Assembly (NCBI GenBank): GCA_050247075.1
Contig: JBFWUW010000006.1
Location: 62,001 to 126,000 of the forward strand
DNA length: 64,000 bases
Direction: 5' to 3'
Source of the DNA: JBFWUW01 sp050247075
GTDB lineage: Bacteria; Planctomycetota; Planctomycetia; Pirellulales; JBFWUW01
In this document: positions 1-8,846 of the stretch, in pieces
How positions within the stretch are numbered: position 1 is the first letter of the stretch
How the letters are laid out: each line of letters begins with the position of its first letter
Notes under the pieces: model-generated
The model's input: only the letters and a program-made list of their open reading frames with translations
What the model was told of the DNA's origin: nothing
Database searches by the model: none
Made by a program: the position numbers and the translations under genes

Positions 1-2052
1 AAGAGAGAGGGCAAGCTCGATCCCGAGGTTGCCGTGGGCTACATCTTGCAAGCCGCCCGCGGGCTGAAGTTTGCCCACGATCAAGGGATGATCCACCGCG
101 ATATCAAGCCCGACAATTTGATGCTCAACAAGCTGGGCATCGTCAAGGTCGCCGACTTGGGGCTGGTCAAAACGCCTACCGCCAAGGACGCCGCGGGCCA
201 ACCGTTGGACGAGGCCGCGCGGTCGAAGCTGCTGTCGCAAATTGGCAGCGACATGACCGTGGCCAACGTGGCTATGGGCACGCCCGCCTATATGTCGCCC
301 GAACAAGGGACCGACGCGGCCCACGTCGACCAGCGGGCCGACATTTACTCGTTGGGTTGCACGTTGTACGTCATGGTAACCGGCCGGCCCCCTTATGAGG
401 GCCGCACGGCATTGGAGGTCATGACCAAACACAAGACCGAGCCGATGGTCCGGCCCGAACTGTTGGTCAAGCGCCTGCCCAAGGAACTGGGGGACATCAT
501 CATGCAGATGACGTCCAAGCAGCTCGACAGCCGCTACGCCAGCCTGGACGAAGTCATTCTGGCCCTGGAGGGCTTTCTGGGCGTGCAAAACGCCGGGCCG
601 TTCACGCCCAAGGAAGAGCATGTGCAGGTACTGGAAGAGAGCGTCAAGGCGTTCAATGCCTCGCCCGCCGCGCGGCTCAAACCCAAGCTGGTCGCCGCCT
701 TTCTGGGGCTTTGCGTATTGTTGTTTTTGATCCTGGCCGCCTTCAAGCTTAGCCTAGCGATCGGTGTAATCGGGCTGGTGGGCATGACCGCAGCGACCTA
801 TTTTTTGGCCAGCGGCGTCAAAGAACGGACGTTTCTGTTTGGCAAGGTTCGCGAACTCGTGCTGGGGAGCTCCTGGTCGGACTGGGCCACCTGGATTGTG
901 GCGGGCCTGCTGTTTCTCACGGCGCTCTATGTACTCAATTGGCTGACGATTTGGGTCGCCTTTGGCATCGCCGCCGTAGGGCTTGGCAGCGCCTTCTACT
1001 TCATGTTTGACCGCCAAATACAAGTTCAACGGGCCGAGCCGGTCGAGCGGACCGAACAGTTGTTGAAGTCGCTGCGCGTTAAAGGACTGGATGAACTGGC
1101 TCTGCGGCAATTTGTGTGCAAATACAGCGGCGACCGTTGGGAGGAATTCTTCGAAGCCCTGTTTGGCTACGAGGCGAAGCTTTCGGCCCGCGAATGGTCG
1201 CGGGGAGAACGGGGCAAGGCCCGCGAGAAGTTCCGCGCTTGGCGCGATCCGCTAATCACCTGGATCGACGGCAAGCAGCGGGCACGCCGCGAGGCCAAGG
1301 AAACAAAGCACTTACGGAAGGTCGAGGAGCAAGGCCTCAAATCACAAGGCATGACCATCGCCGAGGCACGTCAGCGGGCCGAGCGCACGGCCGAGGCCTT
1401 GGTGGGCCAGGCCGCCCAGATTCGAGAGACCGTTGTGGCCACCATTCCCGGCAAAGCGGTCGATCCGCAGCAAAAGCGGGCCGCCATTCGTGCCATGTTG
1501 GAAGCGGCCCACGACACCGAACTGGCCCCCAAGAAAAGCCCGCTGGCGGCCCTGATGTTGCCGTTATCGGTGGCGTTTGGCGCGCGGACACGCTTTCTGT
1601 TGGGCGGCCTGTTGTTGGCGGGCTGCCTGCTGTGGGTAAGGCAGAATGGCCACGTCTTCAACGCCGAACAGTTGCAGAGCATCGCCGCCGAAGCCAAGCA
1701 ATCGACCGAGAGCGCGATCGCAGCGGACGATGCGGCTATCGCCGCCGAGCAAGTCAAGGAACGCGTGGCCGCAATGTCCAACCAGCCGACCAGGCCGTTG
1801 GCCCTTCCGCTGTTTGGCGGCCTGTTCAACTCGTTCAACGCCGGCCTGGCGGGGCTCTGCCTGATCTGTTCCGCGATCTTTCCTGGGCTGCGGATTGCCC
1901 TGTTTGCTTTTCCCGCCGCGGCCTTGGCCTTGGTCGGCCATGCCTGGTTTGGCATACCGGAGTACACGCTCTTGTACACCGATTTGCCCAGCGCGGGCAT
2001 CGGTTGCGGCATCATGCTGGCCGGCCTATTTCTGGGCCGGTCGCGGGCGTAG
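1..2052 (+). CDS. Serine/threonine protein kinase with C-terminal membrane region (5' partial)
   Basis: The reading frame is open from base 1, so the N-lobe of the kinase lies outside the window. What remains has the catalytic loop HRDIKPDN (about codons 32-39 of the visible part), a DLG in place of the usual DFG magnesium motif, and the GTPAYMSPEQ activation-segment end, which places it among bacterial Hanks-type kinases. After the kinase fold there are hydrophobic segments around bases 690-800 and 890-1010, a charged helical stretch, then further hydrophobic segments at 1570-1640 and 1800-2050, so it is membrane anchored and the kinase domain should face the cytoplasm. Large families of such kinases are common in Planctomycetes. 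No extracellular sensor domain is recognised. The substrate is unknown. The next gene starts 31 bases downstream on the same strand. Confidence 0.9.
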   Translation, partial: KREGKLDPEVAVGYILQAARGLKFAHDQGMIHRDIKPDNLMLNKLGIVKVADLGLVKTPTAKDAAGQPLDEAARSKLLSQIGSDMTVANVAMGTPAYMSPEQGTDAAHVDQRADIYSLGCTLYVMVTGRPPYEGRTALEVMTKHKTEPMVRPELLVKRLPKELGDIIMQMTSKQLDSRYASLDEVILALEGFLGVQNAGPFTPKEEHVQVLEESVKAFNASPAARLKPKLVAAFLGLCVLLFLILAAFKLSLAIGVIGLVGMTAATYFLASGVKERTFLFGKVRELVLGSSWSDWATWIVAGLLFLTALYVLNWLTIWVAFGIAAVGLGSAFYFMFDRQIQVQRAEPVERTEQLLKSLRVKGLDELALRQFVCKYSGDRWEEFFEALFGYEAKLSAREWSRGERGKAREKFRAWRDPLITWIDGKQRARREAKETKHLRKVEEQGLKSQGMTIAEARQRAERTAEALVGQAAQIRETVVATIPGKAVDPQQKRAAIRAMLEAAHDTELAPKKSPLAALMLPLSVAFGARTRFLLGGLLLAGCLLWVRQNGHVFNAEQLQSIAAEAKQSTESAIAADDAAIAAEQVKERVAAMSNQPTRPLALPLFGGLFNSFNAGLAGLCLICSAIFPGLRIALFAFPAAALALVGHAWFGIPEYTLLYTDLPSAGIGCGIMLAGLFLGRSRA

Positions 2053-2083
2053 CCGAGGGCGGCTTGTTTGCTAAGATAGCCGC

Positions 2084-2770
2084 ATGCCTTCCATGATCGA
2101 CGTTTTGTACGAAGACAACCATTTGCTCGTGGTCAACAAGCCGGTAGGGCTGCCGACAATGGGCGTTGCCGCCGATAAGCCCAGTTTGTGGGTGGCCGCC
2201 AAGGCGTACCTCAAGGAAAAGTATCAGAAGCCGGGCAATGTTTATTTGGGGACGGTCAGCCGGCTCGACTCCACGGTCTCTGGAGTTTTACTGTTCGCCA
2301 AGACCAGCAAGGCCGCTGCCCGCGTGAGCGAGCAGATTCGTCACCGGCACGTCGAAAAGCTGTACTGGGCGTTGGTGCAAAGCCGCATTAAACCGGCCGC
2401 TGGCGAGTGCGAGGACTGGCTCCGCGAGGACGACCGGCACCGTTGCGTGCGGTTGGTGCCCGAAGGCACGCCCGACTCCCGTTTCTGCCGCCTGTCCTAT
2501 CGCACGCTCAACGCGACCGACCGCGTCTCTCACCTGGAGGTCTCGTTGGAGACTGGCCGCAAACACCAAATCCGCATTCAGCTCTCGAAGCGGGGGCACG
2601 CGATTTTGGGCGACCGCAAGTACGCCTCCAAACGGCCCTTTCCGGCCGGCATTGCCCTGCACGCCCGCACCTTGCGGCTGTTGCATCCGATTGGCGATGT
2701 GCCGCTAGAACTGACCGCGCCGCCCCCTGGTTCGTGGAAGTCGTTCTTGGGGACGATGGAGAAGGGGTGA
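2084..2770 (+). CDS. RluA/RluD-family RNA pseudouridine synthase
   Basis: This 228-residue protein should isomerise uridine to pseudouridine in rRNA or tRNA. It starts with the family pattern VLYEDNHLLVVNKPVGL (residues 7-23) and has the catalytic-aspartate motif SRLDSTVSG with Asp62; most relatives have HRLD, so the serine is a mild variation. Near the C terminus GRKHQIRIQL is the conserved RluA-type strand-helix. There is no N-terminal S4 domain, so it resembles the short RluA/TruC-like members rather than RluD. The ATG at 2084 is used; an in-frame ATG three codons later is also possible. The exact target base cannot be told from sequence. Confidence 0.88.
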   Translation: MPSMIDVLYEDNHLLVVNKPVGLPTMGVAADKPSLWVAAKAYLKEKYQKPGNVYLGTVSRLDSTVSGVLLFAKTSKAAARVSEQIRHRHVEKLYWALVQSRIKPAAGECEDWLREDDRHRCVRLVPEGTPDSRFCRLSYRTLNATDRVSHLEVSLETGRKHQIRIQLSKRGHAILGDRKYASKRPFPAGIALHARTLRLLHPIGDVPLELTAPPPGSWKSFLGTMEKG

Positions 2771-2779
2771 GCGTGGCTC

Positions 2780-3658
2780 CTAAAACACCAACCGGGCCGC
2801 ATCGAAGATGGGCCCCTCGACACAGGTCCGGCGATAGTCCCATGTGCCTTGATCGTCTCGGACGCGGGCCACGCAACTAAAGCAGATGCCTATCCCGCAG
2901 GCCATTGGCGTTTCCAGCGACACTTCGCACGGCACTTGCCGATTTGCCGCCAGGCTTGCCACGGCCGCCATCATTTTCTCTGGGCCGCAACAAACGATGC
3001 GGATGTCGGGCTGTTCGCCTGAGACATCTTCGTCCAAGACAGTTTGCAACAGGTCGGTGACAAGGCCGTGATGCCCAGCCGAGCCGTCATCGGTGCTGAT
3101 GCGAACATCAACGCCCGCCGCTCGAAAATCTTCCACGCCGGCCAGTAGATCGGCCGCACGGGCCCCGTAGCACAGCGTGACGCGCGAAGCCAGCGGCGAT
3201 TCGCGCAGGCCGTACCGGCGTTGGCCCAGGAACTCGCGAGCCAACGCCAAGAACGGTGTCTGGCCAATTCCACCCGCAACCATGACGACATGGCCCGTCT
3301 CATGGAGCGGAAAGCCGTTTCCCAGCGGTCCCCAAACTTCCAACCGTTGGCCCGCGATGCAATGGGCCAAGCGACCCGTCATCTTGCCGACGACCAGATA
3401 GACGACATCGATGGCCGCTGGCTGGCCCGCTTCGTCGTCGATCGTTTCGTACATGGCCAAGGGGCGCGCCAACAGGGGATCGTCGCAACCAGCCAGCCGC
3501 AGCATGATGAATTGGCCCGGTACTATGCGGCGGGCGATTTCCGGCGCGGCCAGCCGAACGCGGTACGTGTCGCGGGCCAGTCGCGTGTTTTCAAGAATTG
3601 GCACGCTGCCGTGCCAGGCTCGGTCGGCGTAGCAGGCGGCCGTTGTACTGGTACTCAT
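2780..3658 (-). CDS. pyrK: Dihydroorotate dehydrogenase electron transfer subunit-like FAD/[2Fe-2S] protein
   Basis: This is a 292-residue ferredoxin-reductase-family protein. It has the FAD-binding RPLAMY motif (65-70), the NAD-binding GGIGQTP motif (129-135) and four C-terminal cysteines, C254, C259, C262 and C279, spaced as in PyrK for one [2Fe-2S] cluster. PyrK pairs with the catalytic subunit PyrD type 1B to pass electrons from dihydroorotate to NAD+. No pyrD is visible nearby, so assignment rests on domain architecture and cysteine spacing. Its ATG overlaps the stop of the upstream rluB-like gene by four bases (ATGA), so the two are very likely co-transcribed and translationally coupled. 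Confidence 0.85.
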   Translation of the reverse strand: MSTSTTAACYADRAWHGSVPILENTRLARDTYRVRLAAPEIARRIVPGQFIMLRLAGCDDPLLARPLAMYETIDDEAGQPAAIDVVYLVVGKMTGRLAHCIAGQRLEVWGPLGNGFPLHETGHVVMVAGGIGQTPFLALAREFLGQRRYGLRESPLASRVTLCYGARAADLLAGVEDFRAAGVDVRISTDDGSAGHHGLVTDLLQTVLDEDVSGEQPDIRIVCCGPEKMMAAVASLAANRQVPCEVSLETPMACGIGICFSCVARVRDDQGTWDYRRTCVEGPIFDAARLVF

Positions 3659-4965
3659 GGACGGCGCCCCTTCTTGCGCAGCGGCTTGGGCTTGCGGCTC
3701 TTGGCGGGTCCACCACCGCCCATTTCGCCCGTGCTGCGTGTCTCAGCCCGTGCTTTGCCCCCTCGCGGTTTTCCGGGGCGAACTCCCTGTTTGTCCTGGC
3801 CGTCAGCCATCGAGCTGGTGGTGCTAGCGCCCGCCCCAGTTCCCGTGAATTTGCTCTTGGGCTTCTTGCCGGGACGCGGTCTTGCCGTGCGATGCTTGCC
3901 CGATACAACCGGCCGCGATACCTGGCCGTCACCGTCGGCTGGTGGCGGACTGCCTAGAATCGTACGCCGCTGCGGCCGTTTTGCCGCGGCGGCGGCGCTC
4001 ATGCGAAAGCGCTTATCGACATCGGCCCTGGCGGTCGCGTCGCCCGTATCGGCTGCGGCCGTGGCCGGGCTGTCAGGTGCTTTGCCGGACGCGGCCTTGA
4101 CGGGCGCGGCTTTGGCCGGCCTGGCCTTTTTGCCGGCGGCAGGCGCATGGCGAGTTTGCGCGGGACGGCGGCGCGAAGCCAAGGCCGATGCCCGCAGCGA
4201 GCGGAGTTCGTCGGGCCGCATCTTGCGGTACTCGCCCGTCGCCAGATCGGCCAGTTTGACATCGCCGATAGCAACGCGTTTGAGCTTCAGCACCTTGTGT
4301 CCCACGCGGGCCAACAGCCGACGAATTTCACGGTTGCGGCCTTCGTCCAGGACAATCTCCATCAGCGTGCCGCGTTTGGTTTGCGACTTCACGGTCAGCC
4401 GCACGACCTTGGCAAACCCCTCCGCCAGAAACACACCCTTCTTTAACCGTTCCATCTCGTCGAATGTCACCTGGCCCGCCACCAACACCTGGTAGGTTTT
4501 TTCCACGCCGTACCGCGGATGGGTCAACAGATTGGCCAGTTCACCATCGTTGGTGATGATAATCAGCCCCTCGCTCGACATGTCGAGCCGGCCGACGGGA
4601 AAAATATGGTCGTGGTCTTGCGGCACCATGTCGATGACGCGCTCGCGGCCCGACGGGTCGTTGTTGGTGGCCAGCACCCCCATCGGCTTGTTCAGCAGAT
4701 AATGCACCACACGCGGCTTCTTGAGGGCGATGCCATCCACGCGGATCTGCTGGCGGCCGGGCATGACCTTCGTGCCCAGTTCCAGCGTAATCTGGCCATC
4801 GACTTCGACGCGACCGGTCAGGATCAGTTCCTCGCACTGCCGCCGGCTGCCCAAGCCCGAAGCCGCCAGCACCTTTTGCAGCCGTTGGCCCGCAGGGCTG
4901 TCACCGACTGGTTCGCCAGGGCCACCGCGGAGAGGGGACTTTTTACGAGTGGGACGGCCAGGCAT
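3655..4965 (-). CDS. rluB: RsuA/RluB-family pseudouridine synthase with long basic C-terminal tail
   Basis: An S4 RNA-binding domain lies at about residues 27-75 (GQRLQKVLAASGLGSRR), followed by the catalytic domain with GRLDMSSEGL (Asp128) and the family signature EGRNREIRRLL. RluB makes a pseudouridine in helix 80 of 23S rRNA. From about residue 265 to 436 the protein continues as a low-complexity tail rich in Lys, Arg, Ala, Pro and Gly, roughly doubling the usual length; it is probably disordered and RNA-binding. The N terminus is also basic. The gene heads a two-gene operon with pyrK, overlapping it by four bases. Distinguishing RluB from the close paralogue RluF/RsuA is not certain. Confidence 0.85.
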   Translation of the reverse strand: MPGRPTRKKSPLRGGPGEPVGDSPAGQRLQKVLAASGLGSRRQCEELILTGRVEVDGQITLELGTKVMPGRQQIRVDGIALKKPRVVHYLLNKPMGVLATNNDPSGRERVIDMVPQDHDHIFPVGRLDMSSEGLIIITNDGELANLLTHPRYGVEKTYQVLVAGQVTFDEMERLKKGVFLAEGFAKVVRLTVKSQTKRGTLMEIVLDEGRNREIRRLLARVGHKVLKLKRVAIGDVKLADLATGEYRKMRPDELRSLRASALASRRRPAQTRHAPAAGKKARPAKAAPVKAASGKAPDSPATAAADTGDATARADVDKRFRMSAAAAAKRPQRRTILGSPPPADGDGQVSRPVVSGKHRTARPRPGKKPKSKFTGTGAGASTTSSMADGQDKQGVRPGKPRGGKARAETRSTGEMGGGGPAKSRKPKPLRKKGRRP

Positions 4966-5104
4966 GCAACACCGCTGAAACGAGAAGCCGGCAAATCGCT
5001 GTCACCGCCACGTTTGGCCAGGCTCATCTTCGTGCCCTACTTTAGCCGGCAGCGCGCGGTGCGCTGGGCCTCATCATACCTGAGCGGCCAGACGCGACAC
5101 AGGG

Positions 5105-5125
5105 GCGCACAGCCGCCGGCTGCGC
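5105..5125 (-). terminator. Possible hairpin downstream of the DUF1549/DUF1553 gene
   Basis: GCGC (5105-5108) pairs with GCGC (5122-5125) and AGCCG (5111-5115) pairs with CGGCT (5117-5121), giving a GC-rich stem with a two-base bulge. It lies about 55 bases past the stop codon of the minus-strand gene ending at 5180. There is no T tract, so it is at best a weak or rho-type signal. Confidence 0.22.
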
Positions 5126-5139
5126 ATCCCGACCAGCGC

Positions 5140-5161
5140 TGTAGGAGGCGATTCCATCGCC
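5140..5161 (+). repeat. Dispersed intergenic repeat, copy A (core GGAGGCGATTCCATCGCC)
   Basis: The 18-base core at 5144-5161, with TGTA just before it, is identical over 22 bases to the reverse complement of 37987-38008, and a near copy lies at 37941-37958. All copies sit just past the 3' ends of genes, here downstream of the minus-strand gene ending at 5180. This suggests a repeated intergenic element of this genome, not coding sequence. Confidence 0.6.
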
Positions 5162-5179
5162 GATGGCTTGTACCAAGAC

Positions 5180-8100
5180 TTAGCGGATTGTGACAAAGTC
5201 GTTGTGGTTGAGCAGCACATGGACCAGGTTTTCTCGGGCGCGCTGCCGGGGATCGGCCGATGGCGGAATGGCGTTGGGCGTGCCAGCGGTGAAAGGGCTG
5301 AGCTGTTCCTTGGCGGCCAGTTGTTGCGTTTGCCGCTCCAAGAAGGCTAGACACTCCGCCCGTTCCGCGTCGCTGGGCTGCCGGGTCAGAACTTGCTCAA
5401 AGGCCGCCGCCACAAATGCCGCATCGGTCTCTGGAGATGCGGGCGTTCCCGACTCGCCCGCCAGAAGGCCAGCTAGCAGACGGGCCTGGCCCAGCGAGAG
5501 TGAACTGTTGGCCAAGGCCAAGGCCTGCTGTGGAACGACACTTTCGTTGCGGCGATAGCACTCGGTCACGCCCGCCGCGTCAAACAACTGCAGAAAGGTC
5601 ATCTGTTTTTCGTTGGCATGGCGGAAATAAATGCTGCGGCGGCGGTTGGTCAGGCCTTCGTTGTAGTCGATATCGGGCCCGCCCGCGGCCAGGTCTAATT
5701 GTCCAGCGACTTGCAACACGCTATCGCGAACCAGTTCGGCTTCCAAACGCCTGGTGCGCATCCGCCACAAGTATTTATTGTCCCGGTCAATAGCAAGATT
5801 AGGATCGTCTGCCGCGGCGGTCGATTCCATACGATAGGTGTTCGATGTGACCATCAAGCGGTGCAAGTGCTTCATGCTCCAGCCTTGGTCCATGAATTCC
5901 ACGGCCAGCCAGTCCAACAGTTGTGGGTGCGTTGGCGGTTTGCCATTCAGGCCAAAGTCGAAAACGGTCGGCACCAGCGGGTCGCCAAAATGCCGCAGCC
6001 ATATATGGTTGACGGCCACGCGGGCCACCAGTGGGTTGCGGCGGTCGGCTATCCACCGGGCCAAGGCCAGCCGCCGCCCGCTGCTGGTGGTGGGGTAGAT
6101 GGGGCCCAGCGGCGTGTAGGTGGCGGGCGGCGCGGCAGCCGCTTGTTGGGCCGCGGCAAGTTTGGCCGTGGCCTCGGTGACTTTCGCTTCCGCGGCAGTC
6201 ACTGCTTGCTTGGTCTTTTCGTCGGTCTCCACCACGGCTTTTTTTGCCGTAGCCACGGCCTGTTCCGCCAAGATAAAATCCGATTCCGCCTTGAGCAGGC
6301 CCAGCGCAGCTTCCGCCGCGCCGGCCGCTTTGGCCAGTTCCTCGATATTGGCTGCTGGTGGCGCGGCGTACTTTGCCCGATCCGCCGCGATGCGTGCTTG
6401 CGTGGCTGTTACGTTGCCTTCCGCCACGGCTAACTGCTTGCCTTGCACGGCCAAAGCCGCCTCGGCCAAGGCGATTTCGGCGTCGATATCGACCGGCATG
6501 GCTGGCACAGCCGTTCCGTCAATCTTTTCCACCAACGCGGCGCTTTCGGCCAACGCATTCACCTGTAACGACATGAACTCGGCGGTTGAATCGAACGACC
6601 ACAGGGCAAACTTGCCCGCCATCCGCTCGTGAGGCAGCCGATAGGCCAGCAGCAATTGGCCATCTACCCACACGTTCAGCAGACGGTCGCGGATATCGAC
6701 CCGCAACGTGATATCCTTGTTCATCTCCACGGCCAGCGGTTTCATCCCCTCGCCCGGATAGCTGGCTCCGCTGCGGTGCAGATAGACTTGCACCTTGGAA
6801 CCCCCCTCGACGGCGCTAAGGTATACCGCGTCGAAGTCTTGCAAGTCGTCGCGGTCGAATGACAGCCCGACCGATTTCCACATCTGTCCGCCCGTGATGC
6901 GGAATCTTACCGTGGCCGAGAAATCTCGCGGGTGTTCCGCCTTGCTGAGCAGCGCGGCCTCGGTGCTGGCAATGGCCGTTTGCCGCAAACGGCCGTCGGC
7001 GTATTCCCACTTACCGCCTGCTTGTTCCCAGACATCGGGCCGGTCGGCGGAAAAGTCATCGGTAATGAACGTGTCGCCGGAATCCGCGGGCTTGTCGGCT
7101 GGCGGCGACAACTTGCGTTGTTGCAGTTCGGCCAGCTTTTTCTCGCTGGCGGCCAGGGCTTGTTGGGCCGTGGCCAGTTCGGCCTGGGCCGCGGCCAGCG
7201 TTTCTTGTTGAACGAAATCGCGGACAGCCGGATAGTACGACTCCACCGGCAAATCCACCGGCTGAATCTCTGGCGCGGGAACCGACCGCGTTAGAATCGC
7301 CGGAAAGCCAGGGTCTAGCGGATTGTCCTTGTTGGGGCTTTTTTCGTCGCCGCGAACAAACAAATAAGTCGGCGCGGCGGCGTTGGCATCGAACACGCGC
7401 GACAGCCCGTCGAGCTCCACATTGGCCTGGCCGGGCAAGCGGTCGGTGCGAATGTCATAAGGCTCGAAGAAGGCCCGAAAGCGGTAATACTCGTGCTGCG
7501 CCAACGGATCGTACATGTGGTCGTGGCAACGGGCACAATTCAAAGTCATCCCCATGAACGCCTTGGAAGTATGCTCAATGGCGTTGTCGAGCCAGACGTT
7601 GCGATTGAACTTGTACCAGTTGCGGCCCAAGAAGCCGGTCGCCCGGATCGTTTGCGGGTCGTCCGGAGCCATCTCGTCTCCCGCCAGCATCTCCAAGATC
7701 ATCTGGTTGTAAGGTTTGTCCTGGTTTTGGGACTCGACGATCCAATCTCGCCAGCGCCAAATATGCCGTTGGCTCTCGCGTATTTCGTTGCCGTAGCCGG
7801 CCCAATCGCTGTATCGCCACACGTCCATCCAATGCCGGCCCCAGCGCTCTCCGTAATGCGGGCTAGCCAACAACCGCTCCACGACACTGTCGTAGGCACC
7901 GTCAGAGTTGTCGGCCAAGAATTCGTGCAACTCTTGCCGCGTAGGGGGGAGGCCAATCAAGTCCAAGTAAACACGGCGTAGCAGTACTTGCTTCTCGGCT
8001 TCTGGCCGGGGCCGCAGGCCGCGCGCTTCGTGGTCGGCGGCGATGAACGCATCAATGGCATTGCGAACCCAAGCCGCGTTGGCTGGCTGCGGCAGGTCTG

Positions 8101-8539
8101 GCCGCTGGGGAGGTTGATACGACCAATGCTGCTGGGGATCGGCGGGGGGCTGCTCGTCGGGGGCGATGGCCCCTTGGTCGATCCAGGCGGAGACCAAGGC
8201 AATTTCGTCGGGCGAAAGCGGCTCGCCATCGACCGGCATTTGCGACACGCCCCCCGTCCCATTGAGGGCATGCACGATCAGGCTTTCACCGCTCTTGCCC
8301 GGCACGACCGCCGGCCCGCTCTCGCCCCCTTGCAGCAGCAGCGAGGCGGCGTCGACGCGCAACCCGGCTTGTTGCTTGAGATTTCCATGACAGACAAAGC
8401 ACTTTCGCTGCAGCAGCGGCTTAATCTGCCGCATATAGTCCACCGGCTCGGCGGCCCCAGCCGCGCCGCCAGCCCACAGCCATCCAGCCATCAAGACAAT
8501 CGCGGGCACCCCAGCGGGCGCGGCCAGCGGAGATTTCAT
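5180..8539 (-). CDS. PSD1 and planctomycete cytochrome C domain-containing protein (DUF1549/DUF1553) with inserted LamG-like domain
   Basis: This large secreted protein has the planctomycete order of domains: signal peptide (MKSPLAAP... to AGAAEP), PSC1 cytochrome-c-like domain with KCFVCH, DUF1549 with a second CxxCH (NCARCHDH), and a C-terminal DUF1553 (RLALARWIADRRNPLVARV). Between the two DUFs are two alanine/glutamine-rich coiled-coil stretches flanking a concanavalin/LamG-like beta domain (about 8 strands ending in a FALWSFDST motif), which is not always present. The two CxxCH motifs predict heme attachment in the periplasm. These proteins are often encoded beside DUF1501 proteins and are thought to act with polysaccharide or sulfatase loci, but no biochemical role is established. 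The ATG at 8539 begins the signal peptide directly; an ORF extension to 8611 exists. Confidence 0.88.
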   Translation of the reverse strand: MKSPLAAPAGVPAIVLMAGWLWAGGAAGAAEPVDYMRQIKPLLQRKCFVCHGNLKQQAGLRVDAASLLLQGGESGPAVVPGKSGESLIVHALNGTGGVSQMPVDGEPLSPDEIALVSAWIDQGAIAPDEQPPADPQQHWSYQPPQRPDLPQPANAAWVRNAIDAFIAADHEARGLRPRPEAEKQVLLRRVYLDLIGLPPTRQELHEFLADNSDGAYDSVVERLLASPHYGERWGRHWMDVWRYSDWAGYGNEIRESQRHIWRWRDWIVESQNQDKPYNQMILEMLAGDEMAPDDPQTIRATGFLGRNWYKFNRNVWLDNAIEHTSKAFMGMTLNCARCHDHMYDPLAQHEYYRFRAFFEPYDIRTDRLPGQANVELDGLSRVFDANAAAPTYLFVRGDEKSPNKDNPLDPGFPAILTRSVPAPEIQPVDLPVESYYPAVRDFVQQETLAAAQAELATAQQALAASEKKLAELQQRKLSPPADKPADSGDTFITDDFSADRPDVWEQAGGKWEYADGRLRQTAIASTEAALLSKAEHPRDFSATVRFRITGGQMWKSVGLSFDRDDLQDFDAVYLSAVEGGSKVQVYLHRSGASYPGEGMKPLAVEMNKDITLRVDIRDRLLNVWVDGQLLLAYRLPHERMAGKFALWSFDSTAEFMSLQVNALAESAALVEKIDGTAVPAMPVDIDAEIALAEAALAVQGKQLAVAEGNVTATQARIAADRAKYAAPPAANIEELAKAAGAAEAALGLLKAESDFILAEQAVATAKKAVVETDEKTKQAVTAAEAKVTEATAKLAAAQQAAAAPPATYTPLGPIYPTTSSGRRLALARWIADRRNPLVARVAVNHIWLRHFGDPLVPTVFDFGLNGKPPTHPQLLDWLAVEFMDQGWSMKHLHRLMVTSNTYRMESTAAADDPNLAIDRDNKYLWRMRTRRLEAELVRDSVLQVAGQLDLAAGGPDIDYNEGLTNRRRSIYFRHANEKQMTFLQLFDAAGVTECYRRNESVVPQQALALANSSLSLGQARLLAGLLAGESGTPASPETDAAFVAAAFEQVLTRQPSDAERAECLAFLERQTQQLAAKEQLSPFTAGTPNAIPPSADPRQRARENLVHVLLNHNDFVTIR

Positions 8540-8846
8540 CGGCGAAATCCGTAAGGAAGGAACCCCATTGCCCACGGCTTCCATGATACCGCCGGGCGGC
8601 ACTCGCATCAATCAAAGGCGATTCGATCTGGGTAGTAGAAGTTTGCTACTGGTTGAAACAGCGAAACTCTCCATACAGCCCCCGTCCTGAAATAGGAAAG
8701 TCGGCTCTGTTGCAGGTGCGAATCAAACTGGAGGCGGCTTGCTCACTGGGTGCATGCCATTAGATCTCAAGCGAATTCAAGATCAAACCTGTTTCCGCGG
8801 CCGATGATGCTCACGCGCCGTCGGTATGATTTCGAATCTTGCTGCT
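8540..8846. other. Intergenic stretch between two minus-strand genes
   Basis: These 307 bases separate the secreted hypothetical gene ending at 8847 from the cytochrome-domain gene starting at 8539. I see no convincing gene, RNA or terminator. A small inverted repeat AGTAG/CTACT (8634-8638 and 8646-8650) is the only structure. The promoter of the downstream gene presumably lies here but no clear -35/-10 pair can be picked. Confidence 0.4.

Noticed and set aside
3221..4495. A 424-codon plus-strand frame across pyrK and rluB
   Set aside because: The minus-strand genes have clear domains and an ATGA overlap; this frame has low-complexity, Ala/Ser/Arg-rich composition.
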